Below, piece after piece: positions 19,426 through 28,793 of a stretch of 64,000 nt of DNA (the first letter of the stretch is position 1; each line of letters begins with the position of its first letter). This stretch comes from Candidatus Flexifilum affinis (GTDB taxonomy: Bacteria > Chloroflexota > Anaerolineae > Aggregatilineales > Phototrophicaceae). Under the pieces are notes generated by a model that was not told where the DNA came from, ran no database searches, and worked only from the letters and a program-made list of their open reading frames with translations. The position numbers and the translations under genes are program-made. The stretch covers positions 806,001 to 870,000 of the forward strand of contig JADJPJ010000087.1 of the NCBI GenBank assembly GCA_016713325.1. The letters run 5' to 3'.

Positions 19426-21304
19426 TCATGCGCCAAAAACGTTGACGGTCAACGTGAGCGGCTTGCCGACGAGCAGTTGACCGGGGGTACGCAGTTCGAA
19501 TACTCCGGAGAGCAGCCCGTTACTGCGCGGCGCCTGGCCGCTCAGAGTGAGCGTGACCTGCTCATTGATCTCGACCCGGTCACGAATGACCACGCGTGCG
19601 CCAATGTTGAAGTTCTCGCCGCTGACGAAGTTGAGCGCCGTCAGGCGTTCCCAGGCACAGTCACCGGCATTTCGCAGTATGATCTCCCGCGTGAAACTGG
19701 TTCCGGCCTGCACAAAGGTCTCGTCCGGTGGGTCCTGCGAGACGATGGCGTAGTCGAAATCACAGACGGCTGCGGTCGCGGTTTGAAATTCCGAGAGAAG
19801 TGTCGCTTGAATCAGCGTCTGCGTCACGTCCAGAGTCGGCGTCAGCGTCACCGAAGGGGTGTAGGTGATCGAGGGGGTGAACGTCGCCGACGGAGTCGGC
19901 GTGCGAGTCGGGCTGGGCGTTCGGGAAGCCGTGAGCGTCCATGTCGGCGTCCATGAAGGTGGGCGTCGGCGTGTAGGTCAGCGTAGCGGTAGGCGTCTCC
20001 GTGGGTCGCAGCGTCGACGTCGCGGTCGGCACCAGCGTCTCCGTATGGGTCAACGGGGGTGTTGGTGTCAGCGTGCTTGCCTCGGTGGCCGTAGGGCTAG
20101 GCGTCTGTGAGGAAGTCTCGGTGAACGTCGCCGTCACTGTGGGATCGATCGTCTGCGTTGGCGGAGCGTCGGTCGGGGTGATGGAGGGCTCCGCAGTGGC
20201 CGTGGGAGTCTCGCTCGGCGCGACCAGCCCCAGGAACCCACCGATGCCGCCAGGCGACTGCGCGGCAACCAACAAGCCTCCACCGAAGAAGACGATGACG
20301 AGCAGCATCCAGGGGAGCCAACGGCCAATTCCGCCCCCGCGCGATCCAGCGCTGGATGTAATCTCGGCCGTGGTCTGTACAGCCGGCAGTTCGCCGGTCC
20401 TGGACGGCTTGGCGATTCCGAGGTCGATGGTCTCGTGTTCGTCCATGTGCTGGCCGGACGGATCGCGATCCAACGCGCGTTCGATGCGCTCTAGGTCCAT
20501 GATCAATGCGCCAGCCGTCTGATAACGCTCGTCCGGCTGCTTGGCCAGGAGCCGGCGAATGATTCGGTCTACCACCTCGGGGATGTCCGGGTTGCGGTCT
20601 CTGGCCGAAGGAACAGGTTCGTTCAGGTGCTTGAGGATGATGGCCAGCGGCGTTTCCGCTTCATAAGGCAGCGAACCGGTGACCATCTGGAACAGGATCG
20701 TCCCCAATGAGTACAGATCGCTGCGTTCATCGCCCTGCTCGCCAAGGCCCTGCTCCGGGGCCATGTAGGCGGGCGTGCCCACCATTCCGCCGCTTGCGGT
20801 GAACTGAGCGCCGGTGACGATCTTGGCAATCCCGAAGTCGGTGAGGATTACGCGGTTGTCGCGGTCGAACATCAGGTTCGCCGGCTTGACATCGCGGTGG
20901 ATCATGCCCTGGTTGTGCGCGTAGGCCAACGCCGAGGCGGCCTCGCGGCCTATGCGAATGGCTTCGCGCAGCGGCAGGTGTTCGCCGCGCTCCGAGAGCT
21001 GATACAGCATGTCCTTGAGGGTCATGCCTTCGATCAACTCCATCACCATGTAGTAGCTTTCGCTCACCGCATCGTTTTCGAAGTCGTAGACGCCGACGAT
21101 GTTCGGGTGCTTCAGCCTGGCGATGTTGCGGGCTTCTTTTTCGAAACGGCTCTTGAATTCGGGGTCATCCGCGAGGAATGGGTGGAGCACCTTGATCGCG
21201 ACAAACCGATCCAGGCTGGGGTGATAGGCACGGTAGACCTCTGCCATGCCACCACGCCCCAGGCGTTCGATGACTTCGTATTTGCCAAGTTTGCGGGTCG
21301 CCAC
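19426..21304 (-). pseudogene. Membrane Ser/Thr protein kinase with C-terminal NBR1-type Ig domain, one frameshift
   Basis: The kinase part is intact: glycine loop GRGGMAEVYRA, AIKVL lysine, HRDVKPANLM catalytic loop, DFGIAK and GTPAYMAPE (residues about 8-270). A single membrane segment (about 326-348) follows, then a Thr/Pro-rich linker. The frame is lost near 19943-19955, after TPTPTFM. In the next frame the linker resumes as TPSPTRTPTPSATFTPS and leads to a domain like NBR1-Ig (PF16158): CDFDYAIVSQDPPDETFVQ, then RNAGDCAWERLT. The gene was probably one protein of about 626 residues. The single-base change may be a sequencing error in repetitive DNA. Confidence 0.8.
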
Positions 21305-21456
21305 GAGCGATGAGCGCCTTGTTTCGAAATGGTATCGCCATTACAGGCGGGTAGTATACCTGAAATGTGGCTACCCTCCCAACGGGGCAGCCACAATTCC
21401 GGCAAATTTACGAATTGTAATGCGACCGTTCACGCACCGTGCTACGCGTACCGGGC

Positions 21457-22872
21457 TTAGCCTCCAGCCGCAACCCCCTGGATGCCGCCCTCGGTCATCT
21501 GGCGGGCGTCCAGTGCTGCGCGGGCATCCGCCTCGGTCATGTAACCCAGTTCGACCACCACCTCGATGATGCTCTTGTTTTCAGCCAGCGACTTCTTGGC
21601 CACCTCGGCACCCTTCTGGTAGCCGATAATCGGGTTGAGCGCCGTCACCAGGATGGGATTGCGCGCCAGCCACGCCGTCGCGCGCTCGGGACTGGCCGTC
21701 AATCCGACCACCAGCTTATCGGTGAAAGCATTGACCGAACCGATCATCACCTGCATCATCTCGTTCAGATTATGCGCGATGATCGGCATCATAACATTCA
21801 GTTCAAGCTGCCCCGCCTGCCCGGCCATCATGACCGTCAAGTCGCAGCCCATGACGTGGAACATCGCCTGGTTGAGCATCTCCGCCAGGACAGGGTTCAC
21901 CTTGCCCGGCATAATCGACGAGCCCGGCTGAACCGGCGGGCAGGTCATTTCCGCCAGGCCGGTGGTTGGGCCGCTGGACAGCAGGCGAATGTCATTGGCA
22001 ATGCGGATCAGATCCTGCGCGACGGCGCGCACCGCCCCACTGAAGAAAACAGCGTCGCCCATCGACTGCATCGATTCGAACAGGTCGTCGCTCTCGTACA
22101 GCTTGATTCCGGTCAGGGCGGTCAGCTTGGCCACCATCCGCGCGTGGTATTCCGGGTGCGCGTTCAAGCCAGTGCCGTTCGCCGTGCCACCGATTCCGAG
22201 TCGGCGCATGCCTTCGGCCGCCGCTTCGACTTTCTCGATGCCGCGATAGAGCGCCTTCGCCCACGCGCCGACTTCCTGCCCCAGCCGGATCGGCACGGCG
22301 TCCTGAAGGTGCGTCCGCCCGCTCTTGACGATGTCATCCCACTCCTGAGCCTTGGCAGTGAACGCGTCGGCGCAGCGCTTGAGCGTGGCGATCAACTCGT
22401 CCAAACGCCACAGCACGCCGAGGCGAATGGCCGTCGGGATGGTGTCGTTGGTGCTCTGCGCCATGTTGACGTGATCGTTGGGGTTAACCGGCTTCTTGGG
22501 ATCGGAGATGTCGACACCGAGGATCTGGTTCGCACGGTTGGCCAGGACCTCGTTGCAGTTCATGTTATGCGAAGTACCCGCCCCCGCCTGGAACGGATCG
22601 ACCACGAACTGATCGGCGTGCTGTCCGTTGAAGACTTCTTCAGCCGCCTGGATGATGGCATCGGCGACCTTGGCGTCCATCAGCCCGAGTTCCTTGTGAA
22701 CCTCGGCAGCAGCGCGCTTGATCATCACCATTGACCAGACGAACGCGGGATATGGCTTGAGGCCGCTGACGGGAAAATTCAGAACCGCACGCTGGGTCTG
22801 AGCGCCGTAAAGAGCATTGACTGGAACTTGCACTTCGCCAAGAGAATCTTTTTCGATGCGATATTCAACCAT
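21457..22872 (-). CDS. Fumarase/aspartase superfamily lyase (class II fumarase or aspartate ammonia-lyase)
   Basis: Homotetrameric lyase of about 471 residues. The signature GSSIMPGKVNP holds the catalytic Ser on the flexible loop, and GRTHLQDAVP the substrate-site His. The segment FQAGAGTSHNMNCNEV is closer to aspartases (and B. subtilis AnsB), while NDTIPTAIRL and the THLQ form also occur in fumarases. I therefore do not choose between fumarate hydration and aspartate deamination. The ATG at 22872 is preferred; a GTG at 22890 with GGAG is also possible and adds six residues. Confidence 0.85.
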   Translation of the reverse strand: MVEYRIEKDSLGEVQVPVNALYGAQTQRAVLNFPVSGLKPYPAFVWSMVMIKRAAAEVHKELGLMDAKVADAIIQAAEEVFNGQHADQFVVDPFQAGAGTSHNMNCNEVLANRANQILGVDISDPKKPVNPNDHVNMAQSTNDTIPTAIRLGVLWRLDELIATLKRCADAFTAKAQEWDDIVKSGRTHLQDAVPIRLGQEVGAWAKALYRGIEKVEAAAEGMRRLGIGGTANGTGLNAHPEYHARMVAKLTALTGIKLYESDDLFESMQSMGDAVFFSGAVRAVAQDLIRIANDIRLLSSGPTTGLAEMTCPPVQPGSSIMPGKVNPVLAEMLNQAMFHVMGCDLTVMMAGQAGQLELNVMMPIIAHNLNEMMQVMIGSVNAFTDKLVVGLTASPERATAWLARNPILVTALNPIIGYQKGAEVAKKSLAENKSIIEVVVELGYMTEADARAALDARQMTEGGIQGVAAGG

Positions 22873-23000
22873 GGTGGCGCAAACCTTCACTAATCTCCAA
22901 ATCGACTAAGCGAATTCGATTGTAGCGCGTTTGAGCGTGATTGTGAAACCCTGCACGTCCAGGTTTCATGGGCGGCACAGCAGGTCGACACTCAAAGCAA

Positions 23001-23033
23001 CAGCCCCCATTCGCTACTGGCGAATGAGGGCTG
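23001..23033 (-). terminator. Hairpin terminator after the SOD gene
   Basis: CAGCCC-C-CATTCGC and GCGAATG-A-GGGCTG pair with one internal mismatch. On the minus strand the stem is followed by TTGCTTTG, a weak T-tract, 32 bases after the SOD stop codon. Confidence 0.65.
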
Positions 23034-23064
23034 CGGAACCATCTTACGTGACGAGCGGCGAACT

Positions 23065-23670
23065 CTAGCGGCCGTATTCCTTGGCCACTTCGCTCCAGCT
23101 GACAACATTCCACCAGGCATCAATGTAATCCGGGCGGCGGTTCTGGTACTTCAGGTAGTATGCATGCTCCCACACATCCAGGCCGAGGATCGCCTTCTTG
23201 CCATCCATTGCCGGGTTGTCCTGATTCGGAGTCGACTCGATGCTCAGCTTGCCATCCGGGGCCGCAACCAGCCAGGCCCAACCGCTGCCGAAACGACCGG
23301 TCGCGGCGGCCTTGAACTGATCCTTGAATGCCTGGAAGGAGCCAAAGTCGCGCGCAATGGCCTCGCCGAGCGCACCGGTCGGCTCACCGCCGCCGTTCGG
23401 GCTCATGGTGCGCCAGAACAGACTGTGATTCCAGTGGCCGCCGCCGTTGTTGCGCACGGCGCCGCGAATGCTCTCCGGCAGGTTGCCCAAGCTGACCAGC
23501 AGGTCCTCAATCGACTTCGATTGGAGGTCCGGGTGCGCTTCGAGCGCTTTGTTGAGGTTGGTGACATACGCATTGTGGTGCTTCGTACGATGAATATTCA
23601 TCGTCTGCGCGTCGATGTTGGGTTCGAGTGCGTCCTCAGCATACGGAAGATCAGGTAGGGTAAAGGCCAT
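23065..23670 (-). CDS. sodA: Superoxide dismutase, Mn-type
   Basis: Converts superoxide to oxygen and hydrogen peroxide. The 201-residue product has the four metal ligands: His in NIHRTKHH, His in GGGHWNHS, and Asp and His in [22 protein letters not shown] and the Gln of STPNQDNP are the residues that mark manganese rather than iron enzymes. There is no signal peptide, so it is cytoplasmic. The start at 23670 gives the usual N-terminus [17 protein letters not shown]. Confidence 0.94.
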   Translation of the reverse strand: MAFTLPDLPYAEDALEPNIDAQTMNIHRTKHHNAYVTNLNKALEAHPDLQSKSIEDLLVSLGNLPESIRGAVRNNGGGHWNHSLFWRTMSPNGGGEPTGALGEAIARDFGSFQAFKDQFKAAATGRFGSGWAWLVAAPDGKLSIESTPNQDNPAMDGKKAILGLDVWEHAYYLKYQNRRPDYIDAWWNVVSWSEVAKEYGR

Positions 23671-23861
23671 GACCGAGTCTCCTTCAGTTGAGATCTTACA
23701 TTTCAATAAGAAGCCTCATTGTAGCACGGGCGGGCGCGGTTTTCATACGCTGCCCCCTGAAAAACTGGTCATTCGTACAGGGTCTCATGGAACACTCAGG
23801 CTTGAACAGGTAGACTTGTCGCCAGGTTCACACCCTCACGCCCCAGAAAGGCCGCTTTTCG

Positions 23862-24821
23862 ATGAGCACAACCTCCGCCGCGCCGCCGCGCGTCTACATC
23901 CTGCTGGTTCTGGGCGTCCTGGCAACTTCGAGCGCGGCCGTCCTGATCACCTATGCGCTTCAGGAGGGGATGCCGTCGGTTGTGATCGCGGCCGGCCGGC
24001 TGTCTCTAGCGGCGCTGCTGCTCACGCCATTCGTCTGGTTCACGCGGCCCCGAACTCCGCGAGCGGGCGGCGGGATCATCGATTATCGCGGCGAGCTGGC
24101 GTCCCTGGAACGGGGCGATCTGCTGCTGGCCGGGGCGGCAGGCTTCTGGCTGGCAGTCCACTTCGCCACCTGGATTGCTTCGCTGGAGTACACCAGCGTG
24201 CTGATCAGCGTCGTGATGGTCAGCACCGGGCCGCTGTGGGTGGCGCTGCTCGAATTCCTGCTGCTGCGTGTGCTGCCCCGCCGTCTGGTCATGTTTGGTC
24301 TGGTGATGGCCATTGTCGGGGGCGTCACCATTGGCCTGAGCGGAGAGGTCTCAGTCGTCGAAAGCGGCTCGTCGGCAACAGGCGCGATCCTTGCTCTGGC
24401 CGGCGCCATATCGATTGCGCTTTACCTGGTGACCGGACGCCGGGTGCGGGCGAAGCTCAGCCTGCTCCCTTATATCTGGCTGGTTTATGGAATCGCGGCG
24501 GTCTTTCTGGTCCTGCTGGCGATTGCCAACCGGGCATCGTTCGCTGGTTACTCGACCACCGGCTATCTGATGATCCTTCTGCTGGCACTGGCGCCGCAGC
24601 TCATCGGGCATACCTCATTCAACTACGCCCTGCGCTATTTGAGCGCGACCTACGTGAGTATCGCCACGCAGATGGAGCCGATCGGCAGCGCGATCGCGGC
24701 GGCGATTCTGTTCCAGCAGATCCCCCTCCCCCAGCAGCTTCTCGGCAGCGCGCTCATTCTGCTCGGCGTGCTTCTGGCAACCCTTGGTCAGCGATCAAGC
24801 GCGGAGCCTGTCGATCAGTAG
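23862..24821 (+). CDS. EamA/DMT-family transporter
   Basis: A 319-residue integral membrane protein with about ten helices in two EamA repeats (residues about 12-150 and 170-310). The second repeat ends with the typical GSALILLGVLLATLGQR. The DMT superfamily exports metabolites or drugs; the substrate is not predictable here. Its last bases overlap the convergent permease gene by seven bases. Confidence 0.85.
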   Translation: MSTTSAAPPRVYILLVLGVLATSSAAVLITYALQEGMPSVVIAAGRLSLAALLLTPFVWFTRPRTPRAGGGIIDYRGELASLERGDLLLAGAAGFWLAVHFATWIASLEYTSVLISVVMVSTGPLWVALLEFLLLRVLPRRLVMFGLVMAIVGGVTIGLSGEVSVVESGSSATGAILALAGAISIALYLVTGRRVRAKLSLLPYIWLVYGIAAVFLVLLAIANRASFAGYSTTGYLMILLLALAPQLIGHTSFNYALRYLSATYVSIATQMEPIGSAIAAAILFQQIPLPQQLLGSALILLGVLLATLGQRSSAEPVDQ

Positions 24822-25684
24822 TGCGGGTCGAGCCAGTTACGGAGCCCCTCGCTGATCAGGTTGCACGCCAGGATGACCAGCAAAATGGCCAGTCCGGGGA
24901 AAGTAGCCAACCACCATTGGAAGAACTTGGTCCGCCCCATGGCAATCATCGCGCCCCATTCCGGCGCCGGAGGCTGCACGCCCAGGCCGAGAAAGCTCAA
25001 CGCCGAGACGAGCAGGATGATCCCGCCGATGTCGAGCGCCGCCTTTACGATCAGCGGCGTCCAGGCGTTGGGCAGCACGTGCCGGAACAGAATCGCGTAT
25101 TCGCGGGCGCCCAGAGCGCGGGCCGCCGTAACGTACTCCTGAGCGCGCACGACCAGGATCTGCGAGCGCATCAGGCGCGCGTATTCCGGCCACAGCACCA
25201 CCGACGCGGCGATGATGGCGTTGGTCAGCCCGGGACCGAGAAAAGCGGAGATGGCCAGCGCCAGCACCACCGAAGGAAAGGCCAGCGTCACGTCGGCCAG
25301 ACGCATGATGACCGCCTCCGCCGCGCCGCCGAAGAATCCAGCCACCGCGCCAAGCAGGACGCCGACGATCAGCGACACCGCGACGACGATGAACGAAGCC
25401 GGAAGCGAAATCCGCGCGCCGTGCACTACCCTGCTATAGATGTCCCTGCCGAGTTCGTCCGTGCCAAACGGATAGACCGCTCCCGGTGCTTCCAGGCGAT
25501 CGCGCAGGTTCTGCTTGAGCGGGTCGACCGGCGCCAGCACCTCGGCGAACAGAGTCATCAGGACGAAGAGCAGCAGGATAGCCAGGCCAATCCACAAAGA
25601 CGGGTATTTGCGCGCGTGCCGCAGCATACGACGGGGTACTGGGGCTTCGCGCTGGAGGGCTTGTACGGCGGTAATGGCGCTCAT
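24815..25684 (-). CDS. Peptide/nickel-type ABC importer permease, DppC-like
   Basis: A 289-residue inner-membrane permease of the DppC/OppC type, with the cytoplasmic N-terminal segment, the FGTDELGRDIYSRVVHGAR entry motif and the EAA loop (AARALGAREYAILFRHVLPNA). It overlaps the DppB-like gene by four bases (ATGA), indicating translational coupling. No ATP-binding genes follow, so these must come from another locus. Confidence 0.9.
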   Translation of the reverse strand: MSAITAVQALQREAPVPRRMLRHARKYPSLWIGLAILLLFVLMTLFAEVLAPVDPLKQNLRDRLEAPGAVYPFGTDELGRDIYSRVVHGARISLPASFIVVAVSLIVGVLLGAVAGFFGGAAEAVIMRLADVTLAFPSVVLALAISAFLGPGLTNAIIAASVVLWPEYARLMRSQILVVRAQEYVTAARALGAREYAILFRHVLPNAWTPLIVKAALDIGGIILLVSALSFLGLGVQPPAPEWGAMIAMGRTKFFQWWLATFPGLAILLVILACNLISEGLRNWLDPHY

Positions 25685-26695
25685 CCGAGTCGTACCCGGG
25701 GATCGAGCACGCCGTACAAAACGTCAACGATGAGGTTGGTCACGATATACACCAGCGCGATCAGCAGAGTGCCGCCCTGAATAGCCGGATAGTCAAGATT
25801 CGCCGCCGCCCGCACGAGATAAGTCCCCAGGCCGGGCCAGTCGAAGACGGTTTCGGTCATGACCGCGCCGGACAGCAGGCCAGCGAAAGCCAACCCCAGG
25901 ATCGTCACCAGCGGGATCATCGTGTTGCGCAGCGCATGCATGACCACCGCGCGCGGCGGCAGACCCTTGCTGCGCGCGGTGCGCACGTACTCACGCCGCA
26001 GCTCCTCGATCATCGAGGCGCGCACGACGCGCAGCACCAGGGCCAGGGGTAAAGCCGCCCAGGATCAGCGTCGGCAGCATGAGATGGTGCAGCGAACTGG
26101 CGAAAACCGCCCAATCGCCGGCCAGGGCAGCGTCCACGCTGAGAAATCCCGTCACACGCGGCGGAAAAGCGAGCCGGGTATCCAGTCGCCCCGGCCCCGG
26201 CGCAACGCCGAGGAAGTAGTAGAAGATGGTCAGGAAGATCAGCCCGGTCCAGAACGGCGGCAGGCTGGCGTTCAGCAGCGACACCAGCCAGGTGACCCGG
26301 TCAACCAACCCGCCGGCGCGGATTCCGGCGATCACCCCCAGAGGGATGCCGATAAAGACGGCGAAGGCCAGAGAACTCAGGGCCAGTTCGACGGTAGCCG
26401 GCAGGAACAGCAGCAGATCGTCGAGAACGGGGCGCTTGGTGAGAAACGAGTCGCCGAAATCCCCTCGCAGCATGTTGGTGGCATAGGTGAGGTACTGTTC
26501 CCATACGGGCCGGTCCAGGCCCCACTTTTCCACCGCGACGGCGACGATCTCCGGGTTGTCGATTGCCCGTTCGCCCACAATCATCACCAGCGGGTCGACC
26601 TGCACGATGTTGTAGAGAAGAAACAGCACAAGCGAGATCCCGAAGAGCATCGGGATCGCAAACAGCAATCGACGGAGCAAATATCGAACGATCAT
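25681..26695 (-). pseudogene. Peptide/nickel-type ABC importer permease, DppB-like, one frameshift
   Basis: The N-terminal part begins MIVRYLLRRLLFAIP at the ATG at 26695 and matches DppB/OppB over about 215 residues. The frame then breaks at a run of four C (plus-strand G at 26046-26049). Removing one base restores LGGFTLALVLRVVRAS and the EAA loop (YVRTARSKGLPPRAVVMHALRN). The rest runs to the normal end, giving about 338 residues. A one-base expansion of a homopolymer is a common sequencing error. If real, the importer is dead. Confidence 0.85.
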
Positions 26696-26782
26696 CGCTG
26701 CCTGACTTATGGAGGGATAATAGTACCGGCGTTCGGGACGGCGGACGAACCGCCGCCCCAAACGAGGAAATCATGCCAGGGT

Positions 26783-28357
26783 TTAGCCCTTGCTCAGCGT
26801 GTAGAAATCCAGGGAATAGACAGGGTGGAAGCCAAAGCCCTGGACATTGCTGCGCAGTGCATACAGAATCTGCTGCTGGAAGAGCGGGACGAACACCGCT
26901 TCGTTCACATGCAGCGTCTGATACTGACGGTACAGTTCCGTGCGCGCTGCTTGATCCGTCTCCGACGCCGCCTGCTGCGCCAGCGAAGCGATCTCCGGCA
27001 CGTCCATGCGGATACGCCGGGCAAGGCCGCCATCCGGATACGAGAAGTAGTCCGACCACATCGTCGCATCCAGGTAATCGGGCGACCAGGTCGCGAACAG
27101 GAACGGCAGTTCCTGGGCACGGTACGCTGTCAGGAAGTTCGACGTCGGCTGCTGGTTGATCTCGACGTTGATGCCGATCTCGGCCAGATCCGCCTGGATC
27201 TTGGCTGCCAGCGTCTCGGACGGGATGCCGCCCGGCGCGCCCTGTCCGATGTAGAGCGTCAGATCGAAGCCGTCGGCATAGCCAGCCTCGGCCAGCAGCG
27301 CGCGGGCCGCGTCCAGATTGCGCTCGTAGCGCTCCGACGGGTCCGAACCCTGCACGCCGATGGGCAGCGGCGCAGCCGGACGATCGGCATAGCCGAGCAT
27401 CAGACCGTCGATGATGCCTTCGTAGTCGATGGCCTGCGCGATGGCCTGGCGCACTTCGCGGCTGGCCATCGGGGTGTTGAACGTCGCGGCATCCGGCGAC
27501 AGGGCCAGATAGGTCAGGTTCAGCGTCTGGCCGAGCTCCAGCTTGAGGTCGCCATTCGCCTGAATCTGTTCGGCCAGATCCTTGTCGACATTCTCGTAGA
27601 TATCGACATCACCGCGTTCCAGCAGTTGGAGCGAGGTCGTCGCGTCGTTGACGTTGCGCAGCGTGACCGCAGCCAGAGCTGCGGGTCCGCGCCAGTAGTT
27701 GTCGTTGCGCACCATCGTGACTTCGGTCTCGGGGGTCCATCCGGTCAGGACAAACGGACCGGATCCGGCGCTGTTCTGCGACAGCCATTCATTGGCGGTG
27801 TCGGTCGAGTCCGCGTCGGCGGCATCGGTACCGCCATTCGCCATCACGACGGCCTTCTCAAGAATGCTCATGGCCGGCGCCGTTACGATGGTGGCAAAGG
27901 CCGGTGTTGGCGCGGTCAGCGTGACGACCACCGTCTGCTCATCCGGCGTGCCGATCGCGGCGATGGCGTCCGCATAGAAGGACGGGTTGCCCTTGATGTT
28001 CTTCAGGCGCGTCCAGGAAAAACGCACATCCTCTGACGTGACCGGATTTCCGGAGGCAAAGCGCGAGTCGGCGTTCAATGTGAAGGTGTAGGTCAGCCCA
28101 TCTTCTGAGACGGTATAGCCCGTCGCCAGCAGCGGCTGAATCGTGGTCAGATCGTCGGGGCGGATCTCAAGGAGGGTTTCGTAGGTGGCATGGTGGATCA
28201 TCAGATTGGTGATCTCGAACGCCCGGCCTGGGTCGAGCGTGATCACATCGTCGAGTTGAGTCGCGACGATCAGGGCGCTGGACGTATCCTGCGCGCTGAT
28301 CCCGGCGGCCAGTCCCAAGCAGAGTAGCAGCGAAACAACGAATACCCACTTCTTCAT
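26783..28357 (-). CDS. ABC importer substrate-binding protein, family 5 (peptide/nickel type)
   Basis: A 524-residue periplasmic or surface-held binding protein with a signal peptide ending GISAQ. Family-5 features include ALIVATQLDDVITLDPGRAFE at the N-terminus and the SWTRLKNIKGNP region. It begins the operon with the two permeases. The ATG at 28357 has GGAG nine bases upstream; the ATG six bases earlier is too close to that site. The ligand (peptide, sugar, metal) cannot be told. Confidence 0.88.
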   Translation of the reverse strand: MKKWVFVVSLLLCLGLAAGISAQDTSSALIVATQLDDVITLDPGRAFEITNLMIHHATYETLLEIRPDDLTTIQPLLATGYTVSEDGLTYTFTLNADSRFASGNPVTSEDVRFSWTRLKNIKGNPSFYADAIAAIGTPDEQTVVVTLTAPTPAFATIVTAPAMSILEKAVVMANGGTDAADADSTDTANEWLSQNSAGSGPFVLTGWTPETEVTMVRNDNYWRGPAALAAVTLRNVNDATTSLQLLERGDVDIYENVDKDLAEQIQANGDLKLELGQTLNLTYLALSPDAATFNTPMASREVRQAIAQAIDYEGIIDGLMLGYADRPAAPLPIGVQGSDPSERYERNLDAARALLAEAGYADGFDLTLYIGQGAPGGIPSETLAAKIQADLAEIGINVEINQQPTSNFLTAYRAQELPFLFATWSPDYLDATMWSDYFSYPDGGLARRIRMDVPEIASLAQQAASETDQAARTELYRQYQTLHVNEAVFVPLFQQQILYALRSNVQGFGFHPVYSLDFYTLSKG

Positions 28358-28373
28358 ACTCATCCACTCCTGT

Positions 28374-28703
28374 TCAAGAATCGCTCTCTAAATCAAGACC
28401 GTGCAGCTCGACAATACGGTCATGGAGCGCCTCATATTCCCGCTCGAAGTCGCGAGAATCAAAGCGGGCGGTCAGTACCACCCGAACCAGCGCCTTGTCA
28501 TCGTCAATGACGGTATGGGCCGCTTGACGCTGGCGTTCCTTTTCCGGCAGGCTTGCCGTCTCTGCCGGAAGGTGTGCAAACAGGTTGGCATAGGCCCGCT
28601 CGTAGGAGTCGAGCCGAATATGCATAAGGTCGAGGAGTTCACGGAAGCGCATCACCGCCTGACGCGCTTTCTCCACCTGCTCAGGCGTGGCCTGCGATGC
28701 CAT
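28374..28703 (-). CDS. Small helical protein of unknown function
   Basis: A 109-residue, charged, mostly helical protein (MASQATPEQVEKARQAVMRF...). The start at 28703 has GGGGAT eight bases upstream; the longer frame adds an unsupported N-terminus. There is no signal peptide or membrane segment. It lies between two binding-protein genes on the same strand, 16 bases before the family-5 binding-protein gene. I do not recognise the family. Confidence 0.6.
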   Translation of the reverse strand: MASQATPEQVEKARQAVMRFRELLDLMHIRLDSYERAYANLFAHLPAETASLPEKERQRQAAHTVIDDDKALVRVVLTARFDSRDFEREYEALHDRIVELHGLDLESDS

Positions 28704-28793
28704 GTTGCCGTATCCCCTTCCAAAGCGAAAGCCAGACTGCCCGGCGCTGAATATGCGCCGCATAGCGCCCTGAACGATGCCAGTAGGCCTGGA

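Noticed and set aside
19860..20120. Short repeated Thr/Pro codons looking like a CRISPR or minisatellite array
   Set aside because: The units are irregular and encode a kinase stalk; there are no spacers of constant length.
23615..28036. Very long plus-strand open frames (721 and 725 codons) across the permease and binding-protein genes
   Set aside because: They are antisense to well-supported minus-strand genes, rich in Arg, His and Gln, and match no family. They are GC-rich shadow frames.
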